A stretch of 64,000 nt of DNA, taken from positions 1 to 64,000 of the forward strand of contig NZ_SOMN01000012.1 in the NCBI RefSeq assembly GCF_004564235.1. The letters run 5' to 3'. This stretch comes from Cohnella luojiensis (GTDB lineage: Bacteria > Bacillota > Bacilli > Paenibacillales > Paenibacillaceae). Numbering within the stretch: position 1 is the stretch's first letter; every line of letters begins with the position of its first letter. Positions 45,420-54,794 of this stretch are shown here, piece after piece. The notes under the pieces are model-generated. The model was not told the origin of the DNA, did not search any database, and saw only the letters and a list, made by a program, of their open reading frames with translations. The translations under genes and the position numbers were made by a program.

Positions 45420-46187
45420 TTAGTAGCCTAAGGATGCTCCTCCATCTACCGGCAGAGCGACTCCCGTCATGAATCTCGATTGCTCGCTCGCCAGGAACAA
45501 CGCCGCGTCCGCGATTTCGCTTGCATGCGCGGGTCTTCCCAACGCGTGCATGTCGTTCAGCGTTTGGCGCGTTGCCTGAGGATCGTTCTGTTCCTTGATC
45601 CATTGCTCCAGAAGCGGGGTCATCACGCCTGCTGGGCAAATGCAATTGACCCGTACGCCGTCTTCCGCGTAATCAAGCGCAAGCGCTTTCGTCATCGCGA
45701 TGATGGCGCCTTTGCTTGCCGCATACGCCGAATTCTGCTTCTGTCCGACCAACCCGTTCAAAGAAGCCATATTGACGATAATCCCTTTCGTCAGGCGCAA
45801 CGAGGCAATCGTATGCTTAGTCATTAAGTAGACGCTCTTCAAGTTAACGTCCATGAGCTTTGTCCACTCGTACTCTTCAACTTCTTCCAACGCTTTCGGC
45901 AAGATCTTCGCCGCGTTATTGAATAGGACATCGATCTTTCCGGACCGCTCAAGTATCGCCTCAACCAGCTTGCGAACGTCTTGTTCGGATGAAACGTCCG
46001 CGGTTATCGCATAAGCCGCGGCTGGACCGTGTGCTTGTTTGATTTCTTCAGCCACCCGATTAGCTGCCCGATCATCGATATCGACTACGATAACGGTTGC
46101 GCCTTCCGCCGCAAATCGTTTGGCGGTCACTTCCCCGATACCGGAACCGCTTCCCGTGATGAAGCAGACTTTACCCGAAAGAACCAT
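45420..46187 (-). CDS. Short-chain dehydrogenase/reductase (sugar or sugar-acid oxidation)
   Basis: 255 residues, classical SDR. NAD(P)-binding TGSGSGIG, Asp in VVDIDD favouring NAD, NNAAK, catalytic Ser in NMASLNG and YAASKGA (Tyr/Lys). In the non-phosphorylating L-fucose route both L-fucose dehydrogenase and 2-keto-3-deoxy-L-fuconate dehydrogenase are SDRs. First gene of the operon with the dehydratase; ATG after AAAGGAGGGGTGAAAAGGCC; a palindromic operator lies 44 bp upstream. Confidence 0.82.
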   Translation of the reverse strand: MVLSGKVCFITGSGSGIGEVTAKRFAAEGATVIVVDIDDRAANRVAEEIKQAHGPAAAYAITADVSSEQDVRKLVEAILERSGKIDVLFNNAAKILPKALEEVEEYEWTKLMDVNLKSVYLMTKHTIASLRLTKGIIVNMASLNGLVGQKQNSAYAASKGAIIAMTKALALDYAEDGVRVNCICPAGVMTPLLEQWIKEQNDPQATRQTLNDMHALGRPAHASEIADAALFLASEQSRFMTGVALPVDGGASLGY

Positions 46188-46230
46188 GGCCTTTTCACCC
46201 CTCCTTTCTGAATGATAAGCTTTTTAAATT

Positions 46231-46271
46231 ATAAATCGTGTATGATTTAAATAATATCATACACGATTTAT
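46231..46271. promoter_or_regulatory. Long palindromic operator (probable GntR/FCD site)
   Basis: ATAAATCGTGTATGAT (46231-46246) and ATCATACACGATTTAT (46256-46271) are perfect 16-bp arms with a 9-bp AT-rich spacer. It covers the promoter region of the SDR operon (TATAAT on the minus strand overlaps its edge) and lies just past the stop of the GntR gene. The likely ligand is the local GntR regulator. Confidence 0.8.
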
Positions 46272-46285
46272 AACGTACATAAGAA

Positions 46286-46939
46286 TTATTCGAAGTTATC
46301 CCTGAGTCGTTGATGCGAATTGTTCAGGTGCGACCTCATCGCTTGCACGGCTTTCTCGGTATCCTCTTCAAGGAGCGCTTGAACGATTTTCTCGTGTTCG
46401 GACTTCTCCGCGCTAAGATCGATTCGAAATTGATGCAGGCTTAAATACCGATAAATGCGCTCGATAAGCGACACTACGGTTAATCTTAGATTTTCATTCT
46501 TGGCGTATTTCAGAATCGTGCCATGCAAATCCTCGTTCATTCTCGAGACGGCGCCTTCTTTGCCTACCTCATTATCAGCGCTTTTGCCGGCAGAAAGCTC
46601 TTGCGAGATCTGAAGCAGAATCTCCTTCGGTATGCGCGAAGCTGCCTTGCGGACGGACAACTCCTCCAACGACTGACGGATTTCGAAGATTTCGTCGATA
46701 TCCCTCAGATTCATCTCGGCGACGAACATCCCCTTGAACGGAACGATAGTGACCAATCCTTCCGATGCAAGCCGGAAAAGGGATTCCCGGATCGGAATGT
46801 TGCTGACGCCAAGATCTCTCGCCAATTTGTCGATGTTGATCTTGTCTCCGGCGGGCATGGCATGCGTAAGAATTTGATTCTTAATCAGCAGATACAACTG
46901 GTCGGTAAGGACGTATCGGCTTAAAGTCTTCTTGGTCAA
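46286..46939 (-). CDS. GntR-family regulator, FCD (FadR) subfamily
   Basis: 217 residues. Winged helix 1-75 (DKLARDLGVSNIPIRESLFR), then a helical FCD effector domain with metal-binding candidates: Asp/His in MNEDLHGTIL, His in LSLHQFR and His near HEKIV/MRSHLNNS. Regulators of this group respond to sugar acids. It is transcribed in the same direction as the SDR-dehydratase operon and lies directly upstream of it with the palindrome in between, so it probably represses that operon. Confidence 0.88.
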   Translation of the reverse strand: MTKKTLSRYVLTDQLYLLIKNQILTHAMPAGDKINIDKLARDLGVSNIPIRESLFRLASEGLVTIVPFKGMFVAEMNLRDIDEIFEIRQSLEELSVRKAASRIPKEILLQISQELSAGKSADNEVGKEGAVSRMNEDLHGTILKYAKNENLRLTVVSLIERIYRYLSLHQFRIDLSAEKSEHEKIVQALLEEDTEKAVQAMRSHLNNSHQRLRDNFE

Positions 46940-47002
46940 TGTGCTCCACCTTCAGTTTCTAGCGTATTATTTGTCCATCCTATCATAAAAAACAGCAAAA
47001 GG

Positions 47003-47040
47003 AATAGCCGCCGTTATCCAACTGTTTCACGGTGGCTATT
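47003..47040 (-). terminator. Terminator after the TIM-barrel gene's neighbour (GntR upstream region)
   Basis: AATAGCCGCCG pairs with CGGTGGCTATT around a 16-nt loop. Lies between the TIM-barrel gene (stop 47078) and the GntR gene, ending the upstream operon on the minus strand. Confidence 0.7.
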
Positions 47041-47077
47041 CCCGATTTTTCCGCGATTGCGGAAGGAGATCTATCGG

Positions 47078-47947
47078 TTATTTAAAGAATTTCGCTAGAT
47101 GAGCCGCAGCTTTCTCCACGCCCTGCCGCTCCGCTTCCAGCGAACCCCAGTATCGATGATCCTCAAGCTCGATACTGATCGCTCCGCGATAACCGAGCCT
47201 CTCCAGACGAACGGCGACTTTCCCCCAGTCCACTTCTCCGTGCCCGGGAATCGTATACCGCCAAGAGCCTTCGGAGAAACCGTATTTCGCCCCGAACGTC
47301 GCCGTAAGCGTTCCGCACTCGTACAGTTCGTCGGTCAAGATCTCCGTGTCTTTGCCGTGGCAGTGGTTGATTCTGTCGCCGAACTCGGACAACGCCCGGA
47401 GGTGATCAATGCCGAGCCGTACCAGGTGGGACGGATCGTAATTCAGGCCGAAATGCTTCGACGGAATCGCTTCGAACATAGCCCGCAGCATCTCCGGCGT
47501 ACACCCCAGAGTCGGATAATACGGCGCCGGCCCCGGCCAGCCTTCGATGGCAATGTATACTCCGGTTCTCTCCGCATGCTTGACGATCTCCGGAAACGTC
47601 TCCTTCCATATCGCATAACCCTCGGCGCGCGGAAGCGTCAAGTCTTCGGGAACGAGACACATGAAAAGTACTCGTCCGCCCAAGGCGGCAATCTCGTTCA
47701 TCTGCTTCTTCAGAGCTTCGGAAGCGTTCGCCCGGCTTTCTTCGTTCCGGCTAAGCAATTGGCTTACGCGCTGGGCATCCACCGAACCGATCCCGATACC
47801 GGCTTGATCGCATGCTGCTTTTACTTCTACTGTAAGCGAGGGAACATCCAGAACGTCCAAACCCGTCTTCGCCGCCCATTCGGCAACCTTCCGGATCCCT
47901 TGCTCCCCGATCTTAGGAGGAATTCTCATGCCTATGTTGAAATTCAC
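47078..47947 (-). CDS. Sugar phosphate isomerase/epimerase-like TIM-barrel protein
   Basis: 289 residues, xylose-isomerase-like barrel. Metal ligands are probably Glu in YIAIEGWPG, Asp in LNYDPSHL, His in INHCHGKD and Glu in SIELEDHRY. In this family partnership with a Gfo/Idh oxidoreductase is common in inositol and uncommon-sugar pathways. Its ATG at 47947 overlaps the stop of the oxidoreductase gene by 4 bp, so the two products act together. Substrate unknown. Confidence 0.82.
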   Translation of the reverse strand: MNFNIGMRIPPKIGEQGIRKVAEWAAKTGLDVLDVPSLTVEVKAACDQAGIGIGSVDAQRVSQLLSRNEESRANASEALKKQMNEIAALGGRVLFMCLVPEDLTLPRAEGYAIWKETFPEIVKHAERTGVYIAIEGWPGPAPYYPTLGCTPEMLRAMFEAIPSKHFGLNYDPSHLVRLGIDHLRALSEFGDRINHCHGKDTEILTDELYECGTLTATFGAKYGFSEGSWRYTIPGHGEVDWGKVAVRLERLGYRGAISIELEDHRYWGSLEAERQGVEKAAAHLAKFFK

Positions 47948-48942
47948 GCGTTAACGCCTCCCGCTTCGCTCGCAATCTTGTTAGGAGAATATCCTGCAGC
48001 TTGGTAGACCATCTCCGAGAACTTAACGACCTTGTATGCGAATTGTCCGCTAACCGCTACCTCTTGCCGACCTAGAATGGCGTCAACGAAGCTCTTATCC
48101 TGATTGGTCGTCTGCGGCGGGAGCTCAGGCACGACAGGCTCCTCCTTGAGGCGGCGCAGCGTGATCTTCCCGTTATCGTAGAAAATTCCGCCTTCTTCTC
48201 CGCAGAAAACATAGGTTTCGTGCCAGCATGGCGCGTAACCGACGAGGTTCAAGCCTGCTACCGCCCCTTCGGCGAAACGAATCGAAGTAAAGGTATCGAT
48301 CTCTACGGGAGACCCGTGCTGATGCAGCTGCGGCTTGACTTCGATCGGAGTAAGTCCGGTCGTCCACAATAAGACGTCGATAATATGGCTGCCGGAATCC
48401 ATGAGGAATCCGCCTCCCGACAAGGAAGGGTCCTGTCGCCAAGAGCCCGGAGTTCCTTGCCTCCACTCCTGGTAGAGCGAGGCGGTAATAGAGGTCAACT
48501 TACCGATCTCGCCTCTTGCGATCGCGTCCTTAATATATAGAAATTCGGGTTGGAAATGACGCTGGTACGAAACTTGCAGGATTTTCCCCGAGCGCTTCGC
48601 CGTCTCGATTAATGATTTCGCTTCCACGGAGGAGCAAGTCATCGGCTTCTCGATCAAGACATGCAAGCCCCGGTTCAGAACATCGGTCGCTTGCTTATAG
48701 TGCAGCGTGTGCGGAGAACAGATGACGACGGCATCCAAATCGACGACTTGATCAAGCATTTCCGCATAATCGGAAAATTCCCGTACGTCTTGCAAGTTGA
48801 ATTTGCCCGTGAAAGTTTCCCTACTCTTCTCGCTAGTGTCTGCGATTGCGATAATGTCTACCTCCGGCAGCTCCAGCAGCTGACGGCCGTGCCACTGCGC
48901 AATGCCTCCCGTGCCGATCATGCCGATGCGTAACCTGCTCAT
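47944..48942 (-). CDS. Gfo/Idh/MocA-family oxidoreductase
   Basis: 332 residues. NAD(P)-binding IGMIGTGGIAQWHGRQL, the family lysine motif in LIEKPMTCS, and the C-terminal sheet domain with GSHIIDVLLW containing the conserved His. It oxidises or reduces a sugar derivative. The preceding minus-strand gene ends about 540 bp upstream, so this pair is likely its own operon. Confidence 0.88.
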   Translation of the reverse strand: MSRLRIGMIGTGGIAQWHGRQLLELPEVDIIAIADTSEKSRETFTGKFNLQDVREFSDYAEMLDQVVDLDAVVICSPHTLHYKQATDVLNRGLHVLIEKPMTCSSVEAKSLIETAKRSGKILQVSYQRHFQPEFLYIKDAIARGEIGKLTSITASLYQEWRQGTPGSWRQDPSLSGGGFLMDSGSHIIDVLLWTTGLTPIEVKPQLHQHGSPVEIDTFTSIRFAEGAVAGLNLVGYAPCWHETYVFCGEEGGIFYDNGKITLRRLKEEPVVPELPPQTTNQDKSFVDAILGRQEVAVSGQFAYKVVKFSEMVYQAAGYSPNKIASEAGGVNA

Positions 48943-49065
48943 TTGAATTTCCCTCCCGCGTTATGAATATCGGTCTAAGACAAGATCAGGGTATCAAATC
49001 TGGAAACGGCTGTATATCAAGAATTGCGACAAGTCTATATAACATCGCGCTATGTAACGCAGCGA

Positions 49066-49102
49066 ATAGCCCCCGTTTATATGCGTGATAAACGGAGGCT
49101 AT
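49066..49102 (-). terminator. Terminator-like hairpin upstream of the Gfo/Idh gene
   Basis: ATAGCCCCCGTTTAT and ATAAACGGAGGCTAT, one mismatch, 7-nt loop. It lies below the relic frame at 49115-49198. Confidence 0.6.
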
Positions 49103-49114
49103 CCTTGACTTCGG

Positions 49115-49198
49115 CTATTCATTTATGGACTTCCCTATCCTCTCAATCCGACAAGCGTGCTGCATGTCTTCGAAATCGTATTCCCTGAGTTCCCGCAT
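49115..49198 (-). pseudogene. Short frame resembling an oxidoreductase C terminus
   Basis: Minus-strand frame of 27 residues containing ELREYDFEDMQHACRIERIG, stop at 49115-49117, then the hairpin at 49066. The residues resemble the final helix of Gfo/Idh proteins, so it may be the last trace of a lost gene between the lyase and the oxidoreductase. Weak. The rest of 49200-49484 shows no gene or recognisable element. Confidence 0.25.
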
Positions 49199-49484
49199 GC
49201 CCGCGAATCATGAAACCATTCGGTTCTAGCATGCTTCGCTTGCCTTCTCCAATGGACTATCCCCTTTCGTCATGGAATTATTTTAATCGACTCCAGTCGG
49301 TTAGCTAAGCTAAGGTGAACCTGTCCGACGGCGGAGGACTTCCGGTTCACTTTCGAATTCGCCTGAAGCCGAGTAAAACCGTTCAATCAGGTACTGCTTT
49401 GCAATTCAATTCGGTTAACGATGGGCTTTCTTACTTCTTATTAACCCTTCTTTAATAGTATTAAACAGTTATTCTAATATAATT

Positions 49485-51308
49485 TTAGAATTCGAATAGA
49501 AGCTCAATCCGGTTGTAAAGTTCCGGACTCCTCCATATGAAATCAATCGCGTACCAAGCCTTTTCCAGACCGAAATGATCACGGTAAGACCGTTGCTCGA
49601 TCGAAGCATCAAGCCGCGAGTCATCATAACGAAGCAACGCGGCAGGCTCGCTGTCGTCTCCCTCGCGATAAAGGCGAACTACTCCGTTACCCGCCAGTAC
49701 GGGTGGATGAAGCGTCACGATCCTCTCTACAATGTCGCGCGATTGCCCCGAAAAAACGAATTCATCCGTTAGCGTAAGTGTCGGCACATCGTCCGTCTTG
49801 CTCCACCTAAGCTCGCGAACAAGCGATTTCAGCCCGGACATGGGGTAAGCGCGCGACATCTCCAGCCGCAGCAAATCTTCCCGTTCTCCGGTCATCGCCT
49901 CCAACACGGTCGCAAAGCTGTCCGCTCCCGCTGCCTGCATGCAACCGTCCACGATCGGAACGGAATGCCCTTGCGACCCGTTGCAATCGTAGTCGTAGCG
50001 CCCTTCGCCGAAATAAGCCGCCGTATACTCGCCGCTGCCGAGGTCCGCGGCGACGGTCGTTCCGTCCGCGATCAGCATGAATTGGCCGATATCGTTATGA
50101 TTATGCGGTTCGTCGTTATTCCCGCCTTTGGCAGCGAAGCCGAATCGCCTTCCCGAAGCCGTGACGTGCCTGGAGACGAGCCACTCAGCGTCGGGCAAAT
50201 AGCGCGATGCCGAGCCCCACTCCGCTCCCGCTTTCGTAGGATCGAACCAAATCAAATCACGAAAGGCCGGAGCCCAGCCGCTGCAGTGATCATCCGCGAA
50301 TCCCGCCGCATATCTCAAGGCGGGCACCTCCATCTCCGAATACTCCCCGGCCAAGTAGTGCGTAAGGCCACCATGGAATGGTATGCGCGGCAACGAATCC
50401 GAAAAGCAGGCAACAGCGTCGCCGTGCAAGTAAGCGGCTTGCTGGAACATCGCGATGCTTCGCACCTTCGGCTTCCGGAGTAAATCCAACTCCCCCCGGG
50501 TCAGCTTCTTCAGCAGATCGGCGAAGTAAACGTAATAGCCGAAGCCGTAATTCCAGTAGCCCAGTCCTTCCGGACAAGCTCCGTCCTCCCCGAACCCTTC
50601 CAAGTAATATTCCAAGCTCGTCAGCGCTTTGCCCAGCACTTCGGACAATACGTCCGTATCGCTGACCCTTAGCAAAGCCGCGGAACCGATAGATCCCGCG
50701 CATACGGCTGACCAATTGTGCCGCGCCGTCTCCCAGTTGTGAGGCCCATGCTGCAGGAAAGGCAAGATTAGCCGCTTCGAAACGGCGTTGTCGATTTCCT
50801 CCACGAGCGAAGAGGGAAGCCTATCGCCGAGAACGCAAGCGATCTCGCTTAATGCGAAGCCCGTCTCCGCGGAGAACAAGTCGATCGTCTTTCCGATATC
50901 CCTGCCTTTTACATGCGCGGGCAAGCACCAGGTCGGCTCGTCGAGCATGACCCTTATCGTCTCATGAAGATTGTTGCGATTAATCTCTTCTTCCGGCTCA
51001 AGCAAGGACAAGAGCATGAACGTATTCAATCTCCTCCGCCGCTCAAAATAAGCCCTCTCGTACTCTAAACGGGAGCCCGTTCGTGCATAAATCGAGAATA
51101 ATTCATCCGTTAGCTCAGGGGGTAGTTCGTTGAGCAACCTAGCTCCTTCGGCTCGAATTTCATCGACGATCCAACCGTATTCCGGAGCATTCGCAACTCG
51201 CTGCCAATAAGCGTCCGAAATCTCTCCTCGACCATAATAAAGACTGTCCGTCGCGGGAGCGATCCGTTCCACGGCCGCTCTGACATTATGCTTATCCAAT
51301 AGCCTCAC
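49485..51308 (-). CDS. Heparinase II/III-family protein (polysaccharide lyase-like)
   Basis: 607 residues, no signal peptide. An alpha/alpha toroid (about 1-330, with HGPHNWETARHNWSAVCAGS) and a C-terminal beta-sandwich containing the family signature EPHNHNDIGQF (about 405), where the His/Asn/Asp residues bind metal and substrate. Relatives cleave uronic-acid polysaccharides by beta-elimination. It is cytosolic here, so it should act on oligomers. The gene follows the response regulator by 4 bp, so it belongs to the YesM/YesN operon. Confidence 0.85.
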   Translation of the reverse strand: MRLLDKHNVRAAVERIAPATDSLYYGRGEISDAYWQRVANAPEYGWIVDEIRAEGARLLNELPPELTDELFSIYARTGSRLEYERAYFERRRRLNTFMLLSLLEPEEEINRNNLHETIRVMLDEPTWCLPAHVKGRDIGKTIDLFSAETGFALSEIACVLGDRLPSSLVEEIDNAVSKRLILPFLQHGPHNWETARHNWSAVCAGSIGSAALLRVSDTDVLSEVLGKALTSLEYYLEGFGEDGACPEGLGYWNYGFGYYVYFADLLKKLTRGELDLLRKPKVRSIAMFQQAAYLHGDAVACFSDSLPRIPFHGGLTHYLAGEYSEMEVPALRYAAGFADDHCSGWAPAFRDLIWFDPTKAGAEWGSASRYLPDAEWLVSRHVTASGRRFGFAAKGGNNDEPHNHNDIGQFMLIADGTTVAADLGSGEYTAAYFGEGRYDYDCNGSQGHSVPIVDGCMQAAGADSFATVLEAMTGEREDLLRLEMSRAYPMSGLKSLVRELRWSKTDDVPTLTLTDEFVFSGQSRDIVERIVTLHPPVLAGNGVVRLYREGDDSEPAALLRYDDSRLDASIEQRSYRDHFGLEKAWYAIDFIWRSPELYNRIELLFEF

Positions 51309-51312
51309 CGCC

Positions 51313-52917
51313 TTATCCCCGATATTCCATAGGCGTCACGCCCGAGTGCGCCTTGAACGTCTTGATGAAATAGCTTTGGTTGTCGTAGCCGAGCTGCTCG
51401 CATATTTCCCCTACCGTATTGGAGGTCCGGTCAAGCATCTCCCTGGCCCTCTCCATCTTCATCCGGGTCACGTATTCGATGAACGTCTCTCCCGTCTCCT
51501 TCTTGAACATTCTGCTGAAATAACTGGCGTTTAAGTGAAGAATCTCCGCCACCTCGTCCAAGCTGATCCTGCGATTCAAATGGAGAGAAACGTATTTGCA
51601 AGCTTCTTTGATCTCCGGTCGCTTGCTGACGGATAACGCTCCTTCTCCTTCCGCCGCGGACATGAGCTGCCCGTGTAACCAATCCCGAAGCTCGCCTATC
51701 GAATCGATCTCCGAGATTTCCTTATGCAGAGTATCCGCGGAGTACCCTGATCGGACATACTGCAGCGTGCGCAGCTTAAGCTTGAGATCAAGCAGCAGCT
51801 TAAGCACCCAGTCCTTAACCGCGGCGGGCGGATATCGCTCTCCCGCGATCCGCTCGATCCAGGAATCGGCCAACTTGCGCGCGTCGGCGGGTCGTTTGCC
51901 GACCATCGTTTCCCGCAGCTCCGAGCTGGCCGTATCGTAATGGATAAACAAATCCTCTTCCGCGATGGGCTCCGTTCGGCTTTTGACTACCGAACCCGGG
52001 TCGAGGTAGAACCGTTGGTCCTCATCGGTTAACATCATTTGAAGGCTGCGCTTGAGGGATTCCGGGGAACCGCATTCCGTTCCCAGAAGGTATGTCGTCC
52101 GAATCTTCAGCACCTTGCTCAGCGCGGATTGAATGGTTCGGATATGGCCGGAGGCCATATCGTAAATATTCGTCTTCAGGCTCTTTTTATAAGAGAACAG
52201 CAGCAATTGCTTCCGTTCGCTATAGGCAATGTGCAGCATGCGAGCGTCAACCCCGCCAAGGATTTCGTTCATGACGTTCGCAATGGCGAATCTTAAAGTC
52301 TGCTCCGAAGCGAATCGGTGTTTAACCTGTTGGTAATCGTCCACATACCCGATCACCGGCAAGCACGCTTCATCCTCGACGAAGAGCCCGAAGCCGTTTG
52401 CCTCCCGCATCCACTTGTCCGCGGTCAGCAAGGGCTGATGAATGAAATTCTTGAACGCTTGCTCCTTGCGCAATTCCTGCGAATCGTTCACCAATGCATG
52501 AAGCCTCAGGTTCTCTCCGTTGATGTGCCGCTCTTCGTCCAACCCTAGCTTAAACCGATCCAGCATACGGGCGAGATCTTCCGGCTGCAACGATTCTTTA
52601 AGTAAATATTCCTGCACGTTCAGCCTCATCGCTTGTTGCGCATATGCGAAATCATTATGGCAAGACAAAATAATGATGCGGGTTTCCGGCTTCCTCTCCT
52701 TGATCTTCTCGCAAAGCTCAAGCCCGTTCATCCTCGGCATTCCGATATCGGTGATGAGAATGTCGGGCATGACGTTCTGGGCATGCTCCCAAGCCATGGC
52801 CCCGTTCTCGAACGTGCCGAGCAGCCGAAGCCCTTTTCCTTCCCAATCTATCGTCTCCGACAGCAGCTCAAGCACGGGATAATCGTCGTCCACCAACATG
52901 ACGTTATACATCGCCAT
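51313..52917 (-). CDS. YesN-type response regulator with AraC DNA-binding domain
   Basis: 534 residues. Receiver domain 1-120 with VMLVDDDYPVLELL and the phospho-Asp in DILITDIGMPRMNG; a long linker; AraC helix-turn-helix near the C terminus (ISLDEVAEILHLNASYFSRM and NTVGEICEQLGYDNQSYFIK). Its start overlaps the kinase stop by 14 bp. Together with the kinase it should control the downstream lyase or the neighbouring importer. Confidence 0.93.
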   Translation of the reverse strand: MAMYNVMLVDDDYPVLELLSETIDWEGKGLRLLGTFENGAMAWEHAQNVMPDILITDIGMPRMNGLELCEKIKERKPETRIIILSCHNDFAYAQQAMRLNVQEYLLKESLQPEDLARMLDRFKLGLDEERHINGENLRLHALVNDSQELRKEQAFKNFIHQPLLTADKWMREANGFGLFVEDEACLPVIGYVDDYQQVKHRFASEQTLRFAIANVMNEILGGVDARMLHIAYSERKQLLLFSYKKSLKTNIYDMASGHIRTIQSALSKVLKIRTTYLLGTECGSPESLKRSLQMMLTDEDQRFYLDPGSVVKSRTEPIAEEDLFIHYDTASSELRETMVGKRPADARKLADSWIERIAGERYPPAAVKDWVLKLLLDLKLKLRTLQYVRSGYSADTLHKEISEIDSIGELRDWLHGQLMSAAEGEGALSVSKRPEIKEACKYVSLHLNRRISLDEVAEILHLNASYFSRMFKKETGETFIEYVTRMKMERAREMLDRTSNTVGEICEQLGYDNQSYFIKTFKAHSGVTPMEYRG

Positions 52918-54718
52918 CAGCCCTCTCGTAAGCTATGATTATCCGGATCAGCGTCCCCTTGCCCGGATCGCTCTCCACTTCCATCTTGAACCGTTCCCCT
53001 TGAAGCAGATGCATCCTCTCGGCCACGTTAACCAAGCCCATGCCGGAGAATGCCCCCGCGGCGCCGCCCCCCGCTTCGGTTCCAGCCTGGGAAGAGCCGC
53101 CGGCTGCGACTAGCTTTTGATTAAGCGCCGCCACGGCCGGTTCATCCATACCGATTCCGTCATCCTCTACCGTCAAGGTCAGCACTCTTTCCCTCATAAC
53201 GGCATGGATCCGAATAAGTCCGGCTCTCTGGCTGAAGCCGTGAATAAGCGCGTTCTCCACGACCGGCTGCAGGAAGAAACGCGGCACCCGGACGAGCATC
53301 GCCTCCGAAGCGATATCCAAAGATAAGCGAACCTCTTCCTTCTGCCTCAGGTTCATCAATTCCACGTAATGCGTAAGCAGCTCCAGTTCTTCGTGCAGGC
53401 AGATCTCGTCCTCTTCGCCGTTGATCGTCATCCGAAGCAGCGTCGAAAGAGAGCCGATCATCTTCGCGCTTTCCGGATCCCCTCGCCGCATCACTTTCAT
53501 TCGAATCGAATTCAGGACGTTAAACAGAAAGTGCGGATGGATCTGGGCCTGAAGCATTTTCAGCTCAGCCTTGCGCTTACGCGCCTGAGTGTCCGAAACT
53601 TCCGCGATCATCTCCTGTATCCGGTCTAACATCAGGTCGAAAAGAAAGCCTAAACGGCCGATCTCATCCTTCCCGCGAATGCCCGACCTCACGCTCAGAT
53701 TCCCCCGTTGCACGGAAGAGGTCGTTCTCCCCAGCAACACGATCGGTTTCGTGAAAGCGCGAAGCAACGCGAGCAATAATAGCAAGAAGATGACGAGTGA
53801 CGTGAACTGCACGACGAATACCCGGTTGAAAATAGAGCTGATATCGACGATCGCTTCGCTGTATCGTTGCTTGGACACCAACCTCCATTCATTGAACGAG
53901 AATGGCTTTTCGGTAATCAGATATTTCTTGTTCCCCACAGTGGCTATCGAGGTATGTAAACCGCCCGTCGTCGTACCCGCATCCGTGAACGTTTGCCCGA
54001 TCTTCGCCGCGTCCCCGCTGGAGAGTATCCGATTATTAGCATCGAGAAGCATCACTTCTTGTTCGGATGGCAGAGACTTGAATAATTGATTCACCCTTTT
54101 CTCCATTACGGTAACGACGATATAGCCGTAGATCCTCGAATCATCGCGCCGGAGCGTGCGGGCCAAGGAAATCTGATAAGGGCTTTCCTCCAACATATAA
54201 GCAAACACGGTTGGATTCGTCCCGATCCAGTAGGAGCTAAGCCACTTTAAGTCGCCCAGTTCCTTAAACCAAGGTTCTTCAAGCAAAGACAACGGATTAT
54301 AGTCGCTTGTGGAATAATTCGTGAACGTCGTCCCGTCCGTAAGCAAAACGGTCACGTAGCTCTTCTCGCTGACGGTCAAGCTGTCCAACTGCTGGATGAT
54401 TCGATTTTTATCGGTAAACTTCCGGTAGGCGTTGTCGTTTTCCGTATTGCCCGAAACCACGAGCTTAAAATAAGCGTTCATATCCGGGTTCATCTGAATA
54501 TAGTTAGCGATGTTAATCATGCTTTGAAGTAAATTCGTGACGGAGCCGTCCACTAACAGCAAGGAATCCTGCGCGTTGGAAATGGCCTGACGCTGTACGG
54601 CGTCTTGCGTAAGGGAGGTGTAGATAAACTGCGTTAACGCTGCCGGGATAAGAATGCAAGCGATTGCAGCGATCATCAGCTTATGTCGCATGGATTGCAA
54701 CCCGAACCATTTCTTCAT
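52904..54718 (-). CDS. YesM-type sensor histidine kinase
   Basis: 604 residues. Two membrane helices bracket an extracellular dCACHE-like sensor; HAMP follows; the phospho-acceptor His is in QAQIHPHFLFNVLNSIRM; the ATPase domain has VENALIHGF and DDGIGMDEP. ATG 54718 encodes MKKWFGLQSMRHKL; a TTG at 54727, seven bases after AGGGGG, is an equally good start. The frame continues upstream into the intergenic region without evidence of coding. Confidence 0.92.
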   Translation of the reverse strand: MKKWFGLQSMRHKLMIAAIACILIPAALTQFIYTSLTQDAVQRQAISNAQDSLLLVDGSVTNLLQSMINIANYIQMNPDMNAYFKLVVSGNTENDNAYRKFTDKNRIIQQLDSLTVSEKSYVTVLLTDGTTFTNYSTSDYNPLSLLEEPWFKELGDLKWLSSYWIGTNPTVFAYMLEESPYQISLARTLRRDDSRIYGYIVVTVMEKRVNQLFKSLPSEQEVMLLDANNRILSSGDAAKIGQTFTDAGTTTGGLHTSIATVGNKKYLITEKPFSFNEWRLVSKQRYSEAIVDISSIFNRVFVVQFTSLVIFLLLLLALLRAFTKPIVLLGRTTSSVQRGNLSVRSGIRGKDEIGRLGFLFDLMLDRIQEMIAEVSDTQARKRKAELKMLQAQIHPHFLFNVLNSIRMKVMRRGDPESAKMIGSLSTLLRMTINGEEDEICLHEELELLTHYVELMNLRQKEEVRLSLDIASEAMLVRVPRFFLQPVVENALIHGFSQRAGLIRIHAVMRERVLTLTVEDDGIGMDEPAVAALNQKLVAAGGSSQAGTEAGGGAAGAFSGMGLVNVAERMHLLQGERFKMEVESDPGKGTLIRIIIAYERADGDV

Positions 54719-54794
54719 CCGCAGCAATGGCAGTCCCCCTAGCAATGACAAAGGGAGACAGCGATAAGCTGTCCCCGCAATGCCAGTATAACAT

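Noticed and set aside
47099..48007. 302-codon plus-strand frame
   Set aside because: Antisense shadow of the TIM-barrel gene; composition is R/P/F-rich and no domain is visible.
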